From Flavivirga spongiicola (lineage in GTDB: Bacteria; Bacteroidota; Bacteroidia; Flavobacteriales; Flavobacteriaceae): 64,000 nucleotides of DNA. Positions within the stretch are counted from its first letter, which is position 1. Each line of letters opens with the position of its first letter. The notes beneath the pieces were generated by a model. That model searched no databases, had not been told where the DNA came from, and worked only from the letters and a program-made list of their open reading frames with translations. The stretch lies in the NCBI RefSeq assembly GCF_030540825.1, contig NZ_JAUOEO010000001.1, positions 1,771,001 through 1,835,000 on the forward strand. Direction: 5' to 3'. The translations under genes and the position numbers were made by a program. Shown in pieces: positions 26,697-35,985 of the stretch.

Positions 26697-26949
26697 TTTT
26701 TGAAATTCGCAATGAATAATTTCGGTATGATTTTTAAGGAATTTATTATTATTTGATCGTTTACCAATTTATATTTATTTTTTCACTAAGTTTAATATGT
26801 TTATTCTTAACAATACCTCAAGAAACTACACGAGACTGTATCATACTTATTTTGAATTTAAAGATAATAAGCATTTTAATTTTTAAATTCACAATAAATA
26901 ACTTCAATATATTTAGCAAAATTCATTATTATTTTGTTAGTTTAACGAT
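26697..26949. repeat. Imperfect 67-bp direct duplication in the gdhA upstream region
   Basis: The segments 26697-26764 and 26881-26949 can be aligned over their full length (for example GAAATTCGCAATGAATAATT with TAAATTCACAATAAATAACT, and TTTATTATTATTTGATCGTT with TTCATTATTATTTTGTTAGT). About three quarters of positions match by eye. The frame across it (26753-27034) looks spurious: TTG start, Ile/Phe-rich, covering a promoter. No gene is assigned to 26618-27021. Confidence 0.5.
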
Positions 26950-26984
26950 AAAATTTGTTAGTTTAACGAGTTTTTCTATATTTG
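26933..26984 (+). promoter_or_regulatory. Promoter with tandem palindromic operator-like sites
   Basis: TTTGTTAGTTTAACGA occurs twice, at 26933-26948 and 26954-26969, exactly 21 bp apart (two helical turns). Each contains GTTAgttTAAC, a small inverted repeat. The TTTG of the second copy (26954-26957) lies 19 bp from TATATTTG (26977-26984), which fits the Bacteroidota -33/-7 pair. A regulator bound to both copies would cover the -33 element. Confidence 0.6.
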
Positions 26985-27021
26985 TTGTCAACTATGCCTC
27001 AAAAAAACAAAAAAACTCACT

Positions 27022-27825
27022 ATGCTTAACATGAAACATTTAGCTTCTGCTTTCTGCTTGTTTGTTATTTTTCAAACAGCCAGTGCTCAATTAGGCTTCT
27101 CTCATGAAATTGGGGTTATCACTGGTCCTTTACAGTTTAGGTCAGATTTTGGTAGTCGTGAAGATTCTAAAACAAATTTTGGAAATTCAGGATTTGGAAT
27201 AGGAGTTGTCCATTATTTAAATTTCTCTTACAGAGCAGATTGTAACTGTTTTACCACTGACACTTATTTTAATGACCATTTTAAATTACGAAACGAAATA
27301 TCTTGGAATAAAACCAATCTTGAGCATCTTGGTAAGTTTGTTGACCCTAGTAGAGTTAGCATAGATGCAGATAAACTAAGAGGTCACAAAGGTGTTGCTA
27401 AAAATCTAGATATAGGTACACAACTTGAATTCTATCCTCTTAGCATTCGTTCCTTCCAATCTTTTAGCTATAGATTGGCTCCTTTTATAAGTTTAGGAGT
27501 CCATTATACATCTTTTTCTCCAGAAGTTAGTACCACATACGAAAACCCTAACCCTCTTTTAACTGGAAATGTCCTCGAGCCCAGTAATTTTTATTCACTT
27601 TGGGATCCAGGATCTGTAGATGCTTCCTCTGGTAGTGCATGGTCTATGGTTTCAAGTGTTGGTGTACGGTATAAGCTTGATAAACTTTCAGATTTAATGC
27701 TCGATTTAAGATGGCAATATTATTTTAGTGATTGGGTTGACGGCCTTAATCACCAGTTAGACTTCAACAAAAGTGATGATTGGTTAGTATGGTTTAATAT
27801 TGGATATATTTACTATTTAAACTAA
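27022..27825 (+). CDS. THC0290_0291-type outer-membrane/periplasmic protein
   Basis: 267 residues with signal peptide (MKHLASAFCLFVIFQTASAQ, if the second ATG at 27031 is used). The body, LGFSHEIGVITGPLQFRSDFGSR ... NSGFGIGVVHYLNFSYRADCNCF ... VGVRYKLDKLSDLMLDLRWQYYFSDWVDGLNH, has alternating beta strands of a small outer-membrane barrel. It resembles a family of unknown function common in Flavobacteriaceae, which I recall under the name THC0290_0291. Its end overlaps the next, converging gene by 9 nt. The promoter has unusual tandem sites. Confidence 0.65.
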   Translation: MLNMKHLASAFCLFVIFQTASAQLGFSHEIGVITGPLQFRSDFGSREDSKTNFGNSGFGIGVVHYLNFSYRADCNCFTTDTYFNDHFKLRNEISWNKTNLEHLGKFVDPSRVSIDADKLRGHKGVAKNLDIGTQLEFYPLSIRSFQSFSYRLAPFISLGVHYTSFSPEVSTTYENPNPLLTGNVLEPSNFYSLWDPGSVDASSGSAWSMVSSVGVRYKLDKLSDLMLDLRWQYYFSDWVDGLNHQLDFNKSDDWLVWFNIGYIYYLN

Positions 27826-28956
27826 AGCTTGCTCTAAATCAGCAATTAAGTCATCAATATCTTCTATTCCCACACTTAACCTGATTAAAGAATCTACAAC
27901 ACCGGTTTTTTCTCTTTCTTCTTTCGGAATACTTGCATGTGTCATACTTGCAGGATGACCAGAAAGCGATTCAACGCCTCCCAAAGATTCAGCCAAAGTG
28001 AAAATCTTCAAATTTTCGACAATTTTGATAGATTCCTTCATATTATTTCCTTTAGTTGTAAAAGAAATCATCCCGCCAAAATCTCTCATTTGAGATTTAG
28101 CAATTTTATGATTAGGGTGATTTTCAAAACCAGGCCAATACACTTTTTCTATTTTTGGATGATTAGCTAAAAACTCAGCAACAGCTTTACCATTTTCACA
28201 ATGACGCTGCATTCTAATATGCAATGTTTTTATACCTCTTAATACTAAAAAACTATCCTGAGGACCACAAATAGCACCGCTGGCGTTTTGTATAAAGTAT
28301 AGCTTATCAGCGAGCTCTTTATCTTTCACGACTAAAGCTCCCATAACGACATCACTATGCCCTCCTAAATATTTAGTTGCAGAATGCATCACAATATCTG
28401 CCCCCAAATCTAAAGGTTGTTGTAAATATGGCGTGGCAAATGTATTATCTACAGCTAGTAAAATCTTATACTTTTTTGCAATAATAGAAACTGCTTTCAC
28501 ATCAATAATTTTCATCATTGGGTTGGTTGGTGTTTCTACCCAAATTAGTTTAGTGTTTATATTAATATATCTCTCAATATTTGAAGCATCTTGCATGCCT
28601 ATAAAATGAAACTTTATTCCAAAATCTTGAAAAATCTTTGTAAACAAACGAAAAGAACCTCCGTATAAATCATTCGTAGAGACTATTTCGTCACCAGGTT
28701 TTAAAAGCTTAATAATAGCATCAATAGCTGCCAGGCCAGAACCAAAAGCCAATCCATATTTTCCATTTTCAATACTCGCAAAAGCATTTTCTAAAGCGTT
28801 CCGAGTTGGATTATGGGTTCTAGAATATTCATACCCTTTGTGCCCTCCTGGGGTTGTTTGAGCATAAGTAGACGTTTGATAAATTGGAGGCATTACAGCT
28901 CCAAAAGCTGCATCATGTTCTTGACCACCGTGGATTACTTTTGTATTAAATTTCAT
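27817..28956 (-). CDS. metB: Cystathionine gamma-synthase/lyase family PLP enzyme
   Basis: 379 residues from ATG 28956 (MKFNTKVIHGGQEHD); an upstream extension of 23 codons lies in the promoter region. The Cys/Met metabolism signature is complete: YEYSRTHNPTRNALENAFASIE, SGLAAIDAIIKLLKPGDEIVS, DNTFATPYLQQPLDLGADIVMHSATKYLGGHSDV with the PLP Lys, and SLGGVESL. It could be a gamma-synthase or a gamma-lyase; sequence alone does not separate them. A TTTG / TACCTTTA pair 18 bp apart lies upstream on the minus strand. Confidence 0.9.
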   Translation of the reverse strand: MKFNTKVIHGGQEHDAAFGAVMPPIYQTSTYAQTTPGGHKGYEYSRTHNPTRNALENAFASIENGKYGLAFGSGLAAIDAIIKLLKPGDEIVSTNDLYGGSFRLFTKIFQDFGIKFHFIGMQDASNIERYININTKLIWVETPTNPMMKIIDVKAVSIIAKKYKILLAVDNTFATPYLQQPLDLGADIVMHSATKYLGGHSDVVMGALVVKDKELADKLYFIQNASGAICGPQDSFLVLRGIKTLHIRMQRHCENGKAVAEFLANHPKIEKVYWPGFENHPNHKIAKSQMRDFGGMISFTTKGNNMKESIKIVENLKIFTLAESLGGVESLSGHPASMTHASIPKEEREKTGVVDSLIRLSVGIEDIDDLIADLEQALV

Positions 28957-29081
28957 TTTCAAAAACCTTTGTATAAAGGTAAGTTTTAATTCGGTGAAGC
29001 AAAAAACATTAATAAGTGTAATCATACAAATTATTCAATTCACAATTGGCACAAGTGGTTTGAAGTATAAATACTTATTGA

Positions 29082-29140
29082 TTAGATTCTCGCCGAAGTT
29101 TATCTTGAGCGGAACCTAAAGGCGAGAATGACAATTTTAA
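29082..29140. repeat. Palindromic repeat before the DUF4163/DUF3298 gene
   Basis: GATTCTCGCC...GGCGAGAATGAC: outer arms pair across about 25 nt and end in the GAATGACA sequence shared with other elements of this window (48510-48560, 48708-48733). Confidence 0.65.
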
Positions 29141-29225
29141 AAGACATCTCCATAATTTTATATTGATGAATTATTTTTCAATTCAAATGCAATAATTATC
29201 TTTAATGCTACTTAATAACCCAAGT

Positions 29226-29945
29226 ATGTTTTATAAAAAGCCCCTTTTAATTGTATACCTATTTTTCATTTTTATAGCTTGTAAAAATGAATTAAATCTG
29301 TCATTTTCTGAGGTAAACATTTCAACCAGCAACAATCATCTCGTTGAAGTAAATATTCCAGATGCCAAAGGAAATGAAGGCATTGCCAACCAAATAAATT
29401 TAATAATTAAAAAAACGGTCGTAGCATTATTACATACTGGAGAACAAGACAGTATCACTTCAAAATCCATTGAAGAAAGTATTACTTTATTCAATAAAGA
29501 ATTTCAAACATTTAAAACCGATTTTCCAGAAACTGCACAACAATGGGAAGCACAAATAGATGGAGAAGTTATGTTTCAATCTTCAGAAATTATAAGTATT
29601 GCTATAACATCTTATGTTAACACAGGTGGTGCGCACGGAACATTAAACATTTCTTTCTTAAATTTTGAAACTGAAACTGGGAATTTAATTTCTAATGACA
29701 AATTATTTAAAGATATTGATGGCTTCGAAAAAGTAGCTAAAACTTATTTTGATAAAACCGTTAAGGACAAAGATGCCATTTTTGACATTGAAACCTTCAA
29801 ATTACCTGCAAATATCGCTTATAATGAAGAAGGTGTTATTTTACTTTATAATATCTATGAGATAGCGCCATATTCAACGGGCATTATTGAGTTTACAATC
29901 CCTTTTGAAAAAGTTGACTCACTATTACATTTTAATAGCTTTTAA
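29226..29945 (+). CDS. DUF4163/DUF3298 lipoprotein
   Basis: 239 residues from ATG 29226. Lipoprotein signal: MFYKKPLLIVYLFFIFIACKN with the Cys of the lipobox. The N-terminal half (NNHLVEVNIPDAKGNEGIANQINLII ... SEIISIAITSYVNTGGAHG) matches DUF4163, and the C-terminal half (LLYNIYEIAPYSTGIIEFTIPFEKVDSLL) matches DUF3298 (the RsiV/PdaC-like domain). Members bind or sense cell-wall components in some bacteria. TATCTTTA lies about 20 nt upstream. The last 21 nt overlap the dinB-type gene on the other strand. Confidence 0.8.
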   Translation: MFYKKPLLIVYLFFIFIACKNELNLSFSEVNISTSNNHLVEVNIPDAKGNEGIANQINLIIKKTVVALLHTGEQDSITSKSIEESITLFNKEFQTFKTDFPETAQQWEAQIDGEVMFQSSEIISIAITSYVNTGGAHGTLNISFLNFETETGNLISNDKLFKDIDGFEKVAKTYFDKTVKDKDAIFDIETFKLPANIAYNEEGVILLYNIYEIAPYSTGIIEFTIPFEKVDSLLHFNSF

Positions 29946-30389
29946 AAGTGCTAAAATATACCCGATGTGCAGCCCTTCATGAAAAAACACAAATTGTAAT
30001 GCCTCATCTACATTTGTTAGCGTATTACCTGTTGTAGAAACGGTATATGTATTATACTCTTTAAAGGTTTTATTTTTATAATCCGCTTCTGTTTTTTCTA
30101 TAGTTGAAAATAATAATTCCTTTATCTCATTAACTTCCTTTTGTGTAACAAAAGCTTCTGGCTTACTATCTTTTCTATATTTATCAATCGTTTCACTAGA
30201 TAACATCATCGGTAAACCTGATAGTTTGTAAACTAAAAGTTGCTCACTCACAATTATATGGGCAACATTCCAAATAATATTATTATTAAAACCTTCAGGG
30301 ATTTTATTTAAATCCTCTAAGCTTGTTTTTTCCAAAATATTTTTAAGAGAATTTCTTGTATTGGTTAATACTTCGAATGTAAATGTCAT
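29925..30389 (-). CDS. DinB family protein
   Basis: 154 residues from ATG 30389; the longer frame upstream has no conserved sequence and overlaps the next promoter. Four-helix DinB-like fold with the metal-binding His residues in NVAHIIVSEQLL (near residue 43) and FFHEGLHIGYI (near residue 139). Often a thiol-dependent enzyme (DinB/YfiT superfamily). Diverges from the ArsC/Spx-like gene. Confidence 0.82.
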   Translation of the reverse strand: MTFTFEVLTNTRNSLKNILEKTSLEDLNKIPEGFNNNIIWNVAHIIVSEQLLVYKLSGLPMMLSSETIDKYRKDSKPEAFVTQKEVNEIKELLFSTIEKTEADYKNKTFKEYNTYTVSTTGNTLTNVDEALQFVFFHEGLHIGYILALLKAIKM

Positions 30390-30498
30390 GTCATTTATTT
30401 TTTGGATAAATATAGTTCTAAATGATATATTTACTTTTATTTTGTTGGGAATAGTTTTCGTGAACGGAATACCCAGAACTAAAGACAAATACGAACAC

Positions 30499-30855
30499 AT
30501 GAAAAAAGTATATTATTTAAAAACCTGTAGTACTTGTATTAGAATATTGAAAGAGTTAAATCTGTCTTCTGAATTTGTTTTACAAAATATTAAAACAGAA
30601 GAAATAACAGTAGCACAATTAGAGCAAATGAAAGAACTCTCAGGCAGTTATGAGTCACTTTTTAGTAAGCGTTCCAAGCTTTATAAGGAAATGGATTTAA
30701 AAAATCAAAAATTAGAAGAGCGCGACTACAAACACTATATCCTTGAGCATTATACTTTTTTAAGCAGACCTGTTATAATAAATGGTAATCAGATTTTTAT
30801 TGGTAATTCCAAAAATACGGTTGCAGCAGCGAAAGCCGCTATTATTTCTAAATAA
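30499..30855 (+). CDS. ArsC/Spx family thioredoxin-fold protein
   Basis: 118 residues from ATG 30499. The active-site loop is TCSTCIRILKELN (Cys at residues 10 and 13, CxxC as in Spx and some ArsC). The C-terminal half has FLSRPVIINGNQIFIG, the cis-Pro RP motif of the family. It could be an arsenate reductase or a transcription-related Spx-like protein; with CxxC and without an arsenic operon I lean to a redox role. Confidence 0.82.
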   Translation: MKKVYYLKTCSTCIRILKELNLSSEFVLQNIKTEEITVAQLEQMKELSGSYESLFSKRSKLYKEMDLKNQKLEERDYKHYILEHYTFLSRPVIINGNQIFIGNSKNTVAAAKAAIISK

Positions 30856-30910
30856 AAAACAAGGTATGGTTTAATTACAACAGGCCTGTTTAAACATAAA
30901 GTTTAAGAGG

Positions 30911-33706
30911 TTAACTTTTAATAATTTTGAATGTCGTACTTTTATTTTTGGCTTGAACTCTTATAAAGTACACGCCTTTTAAAGATATTATATTATTCAT
31001 ATTTATTTGATTCTCTTTTCCTGAATAAATCATTTTACCCATAACATCGTAAATAGACAATGACATGTCTTTTTTCCATCCATTAATATAGAATCTATTA
31101 GATACTGGATTAGGATATAAATAAACACTATTAGTATCACTTTCATCAATTGATAGTGTTCCTACAACATTTACCGTTCGTGTTACTTCGGTGGCAGCGT
31201 TTGTTGAATTGTCACTAACATTGTATGACAATATATATTCCCCAATAATAGATGTATCAACTGTACCTGTAACTATTATACTAGAAGTTATATCTCCATC
31301 AACATTATCTGTTGCAGTAGCCCCTGCGTCTGTATAAGTTGTCCCAACCTCTACTGATACTGGATTATCGCCAAGCAAATTAATCACTGGAGCAGTAGTA
31401 TCTATTGCTGGAAAAGCACATAAGCCATCAAAATATATATTGCCATCATTTCCTCCTAAATCGATTCCATTTAAACCAGCGTCTATACCGGGACTAAGAA
31501 CATGTAAATCTATATCACCAATGCTTAAATAATCGGAACAAAGCTCCTGAGCCAATTTAATTTCTGTCAGCGCATTACTTGTTAGGCTTTTAATTGTAAT
31601 TACATTGCCAATTGTTCCAGGTGCTACTATGTTAGTTATATTTTGAGTTTTCCCTGCACCAAATTCATAGTTAAAACCAGGTTCCATGGTTAGCGTGCCT
31701 ATGCTATTGCTTCCTATTATTTTTGCATTTGCTCCAAAAGAGAGCTCATTAAAACTGTTATCCCCATCTATTTGCCAATACCCGGGACCAATACTGGTCT
31801 CGGTAAACCGAACGATATTGTATGCGAAACCTCCGCCATAAAAATAATTGCCACAGCAACCCTCTCTATAGCCCGTAATGATTATTGTTGACTGACTAGC
31901 ATCGCAAACATCGGCATTTCTCATATCCCAGGTCACATTCTGTCCGCCAGCTATATTTAATTGTGAAGTTCCCAGTCTAATACCCTCAACATAGGACGGA
32001 CTCGCATTATAAAGCTTCACGCCTCTTGCCCCTGCCGTAATGGTCATATCAAAATTCTGGGTATCAAAAATCCCCTTGGTAATCAATACCTCATAGACCT
32101 GTGTGTTTTGTGTGAGCGACCACTCACCGCCATCACCATCAAACCAGATACGTCCTAGGTCATGACCTCCAGAAGTAATCGTGTTTCCTGTTGTGGTTGA
32201 TGTAAATACCGTTCCCAGATTAATGTTATTCCCTGTTAAGGTCATATCGGCTATAAGGGTCAAGGAACCTGCTATGTTAATCTTCTTGCTATTGATGTTA
32301 AAAGTAGGAGCGTGCAAAGCTCCTGTCCAGTCCATGTTTTTAGACAAATCTCCCTCCTTGTCGACTGTAACCGTTTGTCCGGTTGAACTAAAGGAGTTGG
32401 CATCAAAAAAAACATTATCTGTTGCAGTAGGAATACAACCATACGCTGTACCTCCTGAAGATTCAGACCAGTTGTTGCCATCTGCCCAATTTCCTGATCC
32501 ACCTATCCAAAATAAGTTTCTATTACTGGGTATCAATTCAGTAATATTCCATCCTGTATTTCCTCCTCCATTTATGGTGTTTGTAGCATTGAACGTAGCA
32601 CCTCCAATCGCAGTAATATCAGAAAGGATTAAATAATCAAAATCTAAAGTTCCTGTTGCTACCGATAAGGTTGCTGGGGTTCCAGAGGATACAGATTTAA
32701 TTTCTAAAGGCTTGATACAATTTCCATTTCCAATAATTGTACTAATATTTTGGGTTTTCCCTGCACCAAATTCATAGTTAAAACCAGGTTCCATAGTTAG
32801 CGTGCCTATGCTATTGCTTCCTATTATTTTTGCATTTGCTCCAAAAGAGAGCTCATTAAAGCTGTTATCCCCATCTATTTGCCAATACCCGGGACCAATA
32901 CTGGTCTCGGTAAACCGAACGATATTGTATGCGAAACCTCCGCCATAAAAATAATTGCCACAGCAACCCTCTCTATAGCCCGTAATGATTATTGTTGACT
33001 GACTAGCATCGCAAACATCGGCATTTCTCATATCCCAGGTCACATTCTGTCCGCCAGCTATATTTAATTGTGAAGTTCCCAGTCTAATACCCTCAACATA
33101 GGACGGACTCGCATTATAAAGCTTCACGCCTCTTGCCCCTGCCGTAATGGTCATATCAAAATTCTGGGTATCAAAAACCCCTTTGGTAATCAATACCTCA
33201 TAGACCTGTGTGTCTTGTGTGAGCGACCACTCACCGCCATCACCATCAAACCAGATACGCCCTAGGTCATGACCTCCAGAAGTAATCGTGTTTCCTGTTG
33301 TGGTCGAGGTAAATACCGTTCCTGCATTTATGTTATTCCCCGTTAAGGTCATATCGGCTATAAGGGTCAAGGAACCTGCTATGTTAATCTTCTTGCTATT
33401 GATGTTAAAGGTAGGAGTGTGCAGGGCTCCTGTCCAGTCCATGTTTTTAGATAGATCTCCCTCGCTGTCGACCGTAACCGTTTGTCCGGTTGAACTAAAG
33501 GAGTTGGCGTCAAAAAAAACATCATCCGCTGAGGTAGGAGCAGTACTATGAAATGTACTACCGCCAGAAGTTGTTGCCCAATGCGTTGTTGCCTCTGTCC
33601 AATTTCCTGATCCACCCACCCAGAAGTAATCTATTTGAGCAATTGAAAGCATCGGAAATATGAGAAAAAATAGCGCTAAGGAATTGTTAATACGTGTAAA
33701 AATCAT
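30911..33706 (-). CDS. Large T9SS-exported protein with internal duplication
   Basis: 931 residues from ATG 33706 with signal peptide [20 protein letters not shown] then SIAQ. It contains two copies of a module of about 260 residues (DNA 31638-32415 and 32745-33522; offset 1107 nt = 369 codons) that start around [19 protein letters not shown] and include [34 protein letters not shown] and [19 protein letters not shown]. Each is preceded by [10 protein letters not shown]5011-type Ig-like domain ([20 protein letters not shown]) follows, then a type A sorting domain ([14 protein letters not shown] ... FKIIKS). Probably an adhesin-like surface protein; ligand unknown. Confidence 0.88.
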   Translation of the reverse strand: MIFTRINNSLALFFLIFPMLSIAQIDYFWVGGSGNWTEATTHWATTSGGSTFHSTAPTSADDVFFDANSFSSTGQTVTVDSEGDLSKNMDWTGALHTPTFNINSKKINIAGSLTLIADMTLTGNNINAGTVFTSTTTGNTITSGGHDLGRIWFDGDGGEWSLTQDTQVYEVLITKGVFDTQNFDMTITAGARGVKLYNASPSYVEGIRLGTSQLNIAGGQNVTWDMRNADVCDASQSTIIITGYREGCCGNYFYGGGFAYNIVRFTETSIGPGYWQIDGDNSFNELSFGANAKIIGSNSIGTLTMEPGFNYEFGAGKTQNISTIIGNGNCIKPLEIKSVSSGTPATLSVATGTLDFDYLILSDITAIGGATFNATNTINGGGNTGWNITELIPSNRNLFWIGGSGNWADGNNWSESSGGTAYGCIPTATDNVFFDANSFSSTGQTVTVDKEGDLSKNMDWTGALHAPTFNINSKKINIAGSLTLIADMTLTGNNINLGTVFTSTTTGNTITSGGHDLGRIWFDGDGGEWSLTQNTQVYEVLITKGIFDTQNFDMTITAGARGVKLYNASPSYVEGIRLGTSQLNIAGGQNVTWDMRNADVCDASQSTIIITGYREGCCGNYFYGGGFAYNIVRFTETSIGPGYWQIDGDNSFNELSFGANAKIIGSNSIGTLTMEPGFNYEFGAGKTQNITNIVAPGTIGNVITIKSLTSNALTEIKLAQELCSDYLSIGDIDLHVLSPGIDAGLNGIDLGGNDGNIYFDGLCAFPAIDTTAPVINLLGDNPVSVEVGTTYTDAGATATDNVDGDITSSIIVTGTVDTSIIGEYILSYNVSDNSTNAATEVTRTVNVVGTLSIDESDTNSVYLYPNPVSNRFYINGWKKDMSLSIYDVMGKMIYSGKENQINMNNIISLKGVYFIRVQAKNKSTTFKIIKS
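31638..33522. repeat. Two near-identical 780-bp direct repeats within one gene
   Basis: Copy 1 is 31638-32415 and copy 2 is 32745-33522. In the stretch 31686-32150 versus 32793-33257 I count only about five differences; divergence rises towards the high-coordinate end. Between the copies are about 330 nt that do not repeat. Confidence 0.9.
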
Positions 33707-34156
33707 TTTGAATAGGTTGTTAGATAGATAATTGTAGTATACCAAAATTAATGGCGAATTGTCCAAAATTTTGTTGAATGAAACGAGTACTTACCCTGTT
33801 TTAACTTCTTATGAAATTCTAGTACTAGACTTTACTATTTCCCACCGAAACAAACAGTATTAGCATTTCATTAAAAATTTCATGATTAAGATAGTTAGAA
33901 CGCCTTATTCAGGTTTCATTACTGTCATTGTAAATCTATCAATAAAAACACAGTTAATCCGAAAACAACTACATTTAATCCGATTTTTTGTACAAATCAG
34001 TAAGAATTTTACCAATTCAGTAACAAAATTCAGATTCAAAATTCTATTAAAAGGATATTTTAACGGCTGAAATGCAGAACTTAGGGCTAAATGATAAAAA
34101 GGATTAGAAAAGTCGTAAAAACAAAAAAGTCCAACATTTCTGTTGAACTTTTTTTG
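33707..34156. other. Gene-poor stretch before tRNA-Asn
   Basis: 450 bp between the large T9SS gene and the tRNA. Apart from the tRNA terminator (34123-34152) I see no gene, tRNA or clear repeat. The two short frames in it (33882-34070 and 33905-34180) are A/T-rich and overlap each other on opposite strands. Confidence 0.6.
34123..34152 (-). terminator. Terminator of tRNA-Asn
   Basis: On the minus strand AAAAGTTCAAC pairs with GTTGGACTTTT (one G-T pair) around 6 nt, followed by T residues, beginning 5 nt after the tRNA 3' end. Confidence 0.8.
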
Positions 34157-34230
34157 CTCCTTCTCTTGGGCTCGAACCAAGGACCCTCTGATTAACAGTC
34201 AGATGCTCTAACCAACTGAGCTAAGAAGGA
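34157..34230 (-). tRNA. tRNA-Asn (anticodon GTT)
   Basis: 74 nt on the minus strand. The acceptor stem TCCTTCT pairs with AGAAGGA, discriminator G; D-loop AGCTCAGTTGGTTAGAGC; anticodon loop CTGACTGTTAATCAG with GTT (34194-34196); T-loop GGTTCGAGCCC. CCA is not encoded. Confidence 0.97.
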
Positions 34231-34303
34231 GTGTATCTTTTTGCCTTAGCGAGCGCAAATATATATATATTTTTAGTTACTGCAAATAAAAATTTTAAAA
34301 ATT

Positions 34304-35650
34304 TTACCCAAAAATGGCTTTATAAATATCATTTCCATTAGCAAACAAAACTAAAGCTATTAAAATAAAGAAACCAGCCATTTGCGCATATTCCATAAAT
34401 TTATCTCCGGGTTTTCTGCCAGACACCATTTCGTATAGTAAAAACATCACATGGCCACCATCTAAAGCGGGTATTGGTAATAAGTTTAAAACGCCTAGCA
34501 TGATTGATAAAAAGGCGGTGATACCCCAAAATACTTGCCAGCTCCAAAAACTCGGGAATATATCGTAAATAGCTTTGAATCCCCCTACACCTTTATATGC
34601 TCCCGTACTTGGTGTGAAAATAGCTTTAAACTGAGTTATATAAGATGATACTTTATCTCCAGCTTTCTTTAATCCTATTGGAAAGGATTCAAAAAAGCCA
34701 TATTCTTTAGTCTCAAATTGATAATATCCTAAAGCTTCTAAGGTTTCAGGCGTAGATCCTGATGCATAAACCAATCCTAACTTACCGGCCTCACTTATTT
34801 TCAATGGTAGAGTAACTTCGGCATCATCTCTTAAAACTGTAGCACGAACCTCTTGCCCTTTAAATTTCTCTAATCCAGATTTTACCTGATCAATATACTT
34901 TGTTTCAAAATCGTTTAATCCAAGAATAATATCTCCTTTTCTAATACCACTATTCTTATTATAAGAAGTATCAGGAACTTTAACTATAACAAAAGGCTCT
35001 CTTAAGCTTATAAAACCTTTTTCCTTAGAATCAATTAACTGTGATAAAAAATCTTCAGGCATATTTACTGTTAATTGCTCCCCATTTCTTTCAATAATTA
35101 TCTCTTTACCAAACAGCACTTTTTCAGAAATTTCAGAAAAATTTTCAATTTTGTCGCCGTCTACAGAAATAATTTTATCCCCTGTGTGCAATCCCGCTTT
35201 ATTAGCAATGGTACTTTCAATTAAAAGACCATCTTTAATATTTTCATTTGGTAAAAATCGATCCCCATAAAAATAACTCATCCCGATATAAATGAAAATT
35301 GCCAGTAAAAAATTCACTGTGACACCACCTAACATAATAATTAAACGTTGCCATGCAGGTTTAGATCGAAACTCCCAAGGCTGTGGTTCTTGAGCCATTT
35401 GCTCAGTATCCATACTTTCATCAATCATTCCAGCAATCTTTACATAGCCCCCTAATGGTAACCAACCTATACCATAAACAGTTTCACCTATTTTCTTCTT
35501 GAACAATGAAAATTTCACATCAAAAAACAAATAAAACTTCTCTACTCTCGTTTTAAAAGCCTTTGCAGGAATAAAATGTCCTAATTCGTGCAAAATAATT
35601 AACAACGAAAGACTTAGTAAAAATTGAGATATTTTAATAACAAACTCCAT
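34304..35650 (-). CDS. rseP: RseP-type site-2 protease
   Basis: 448 residues. The first membrane segment contains the zinc motif ILHELGHFIPAKAF (His21, Glu22, His25). Two PDZ domains follow (KAGLHTGDKIISVDGDKI and NSGIRKGDIILGLNDFE), then the C-terminal membrane site NLLPIPALDGGHVMFLLYE with the third zinc ligand. Intramembrane cleavage of anti-sigma factors and signal peptides is the known role. Transcribed away from the SCO gene. Confidence 0.95.
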   Translation of the reverse strand: MEFVIKISQFLLSLSLLIILHELGHFIPAKAFKTRVEKFYLFFDVKFSLFKKKIGETVYGIGWLPLGGYVKIAGMIDESMDTEQMAQEPQPWEFRSKPAWQRLIIMLGGVTVNFLLAIFIYIGMSYFYGDRFLPNENIKDGLLIESTIANKAGLHTGDKIISVDGDKIENFSEISEKVLFGKEIIIERNGEQLTVNMPEDFLSQLIDSKEKGFISLREPFVIVKVPDTSYNKNSGIRKGDIILGLNDFETKYIDQVKSGLEKFKGQEVRATVLRDDAEVTLPLKISEAGKLGLVYASGSTPETLEALGYYQFETKEYGFFESFPIGLKKAGDKVSSYITQFKAIFTPSTGAYKGVGGFKAIYDIFPSFWSWQVFWGITAFLSIMLGVLNLLPIPALDGGHVMFLLYEMVSGRKPGDKFMEYAQMAGFFILIALVLFANGNDIYKAIFG

Positions 35651-35985
35651 ATAACTTCAATCGAATTTTTTAATCGCACAAAAGTACGCTTTTAAACCAA
35701 CTTTAAAAAGACAATTATAACATGCAGATCTTTTTAACAAGAATTTAAGCTTAAATAAAATTCTATGCATTAAAATAAAAAGGCTGTATGTAATACATAT
35801 AAAACCATTTCTTTCTTTTAGATTCTCATTTTATTTATTGCTTTTATTTTTTTAATAATGATTTCATGGGAATGACAATTTTAACGGAAATCCTCAGGTT
35901 CAGCCTCGGGAATTCTTTTCGATTAAATTTTTAGTCATCGATGTTTCATTGTATTTTTGCATAAATTTAATTTAACCAACTAATA
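35651..35985. other. Intergenic region with a dispersed repeat and the SCO promoter
   Basis: 335 bp. It holds GGGAATGACAATTTTAACGG and AATTCTTTTCGATTAAAT (about 35868-35932), a copy of the repeat module also seen after bioA and before mfd, and the promoter of the SCO gene. No coding sequence is supported. Confidence 0.65.
35952..35959 (+). promoter_or_regulatory. -7 box for the SCO gene
   Basis: TATTTTTG matches TAnnTTTG and lies 26 nt before the ATG. Confidence 0.45.

Noticed and set aside
26753..27034. Open frame of 93 codons upstream of the outer-membrane protein gene
   Set aside because: TTG start, Ile/Phe/Leu-rich, no recognisable domain, and it runs over the promoter with its tandem sites and over the next gene's start.
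32181..33551. Plus-strand frames with similar products in both repeat copies
   Set aside because: They recur only because the 780-bp repeat is duplicated; the minus-strand T9SS protein explains the DNA.
33882..34180. Short frames on both strands beside tRNA-Asn
   Set aside because: They overlap each other and one covers the tRNA and its terminator; no motif or start support.
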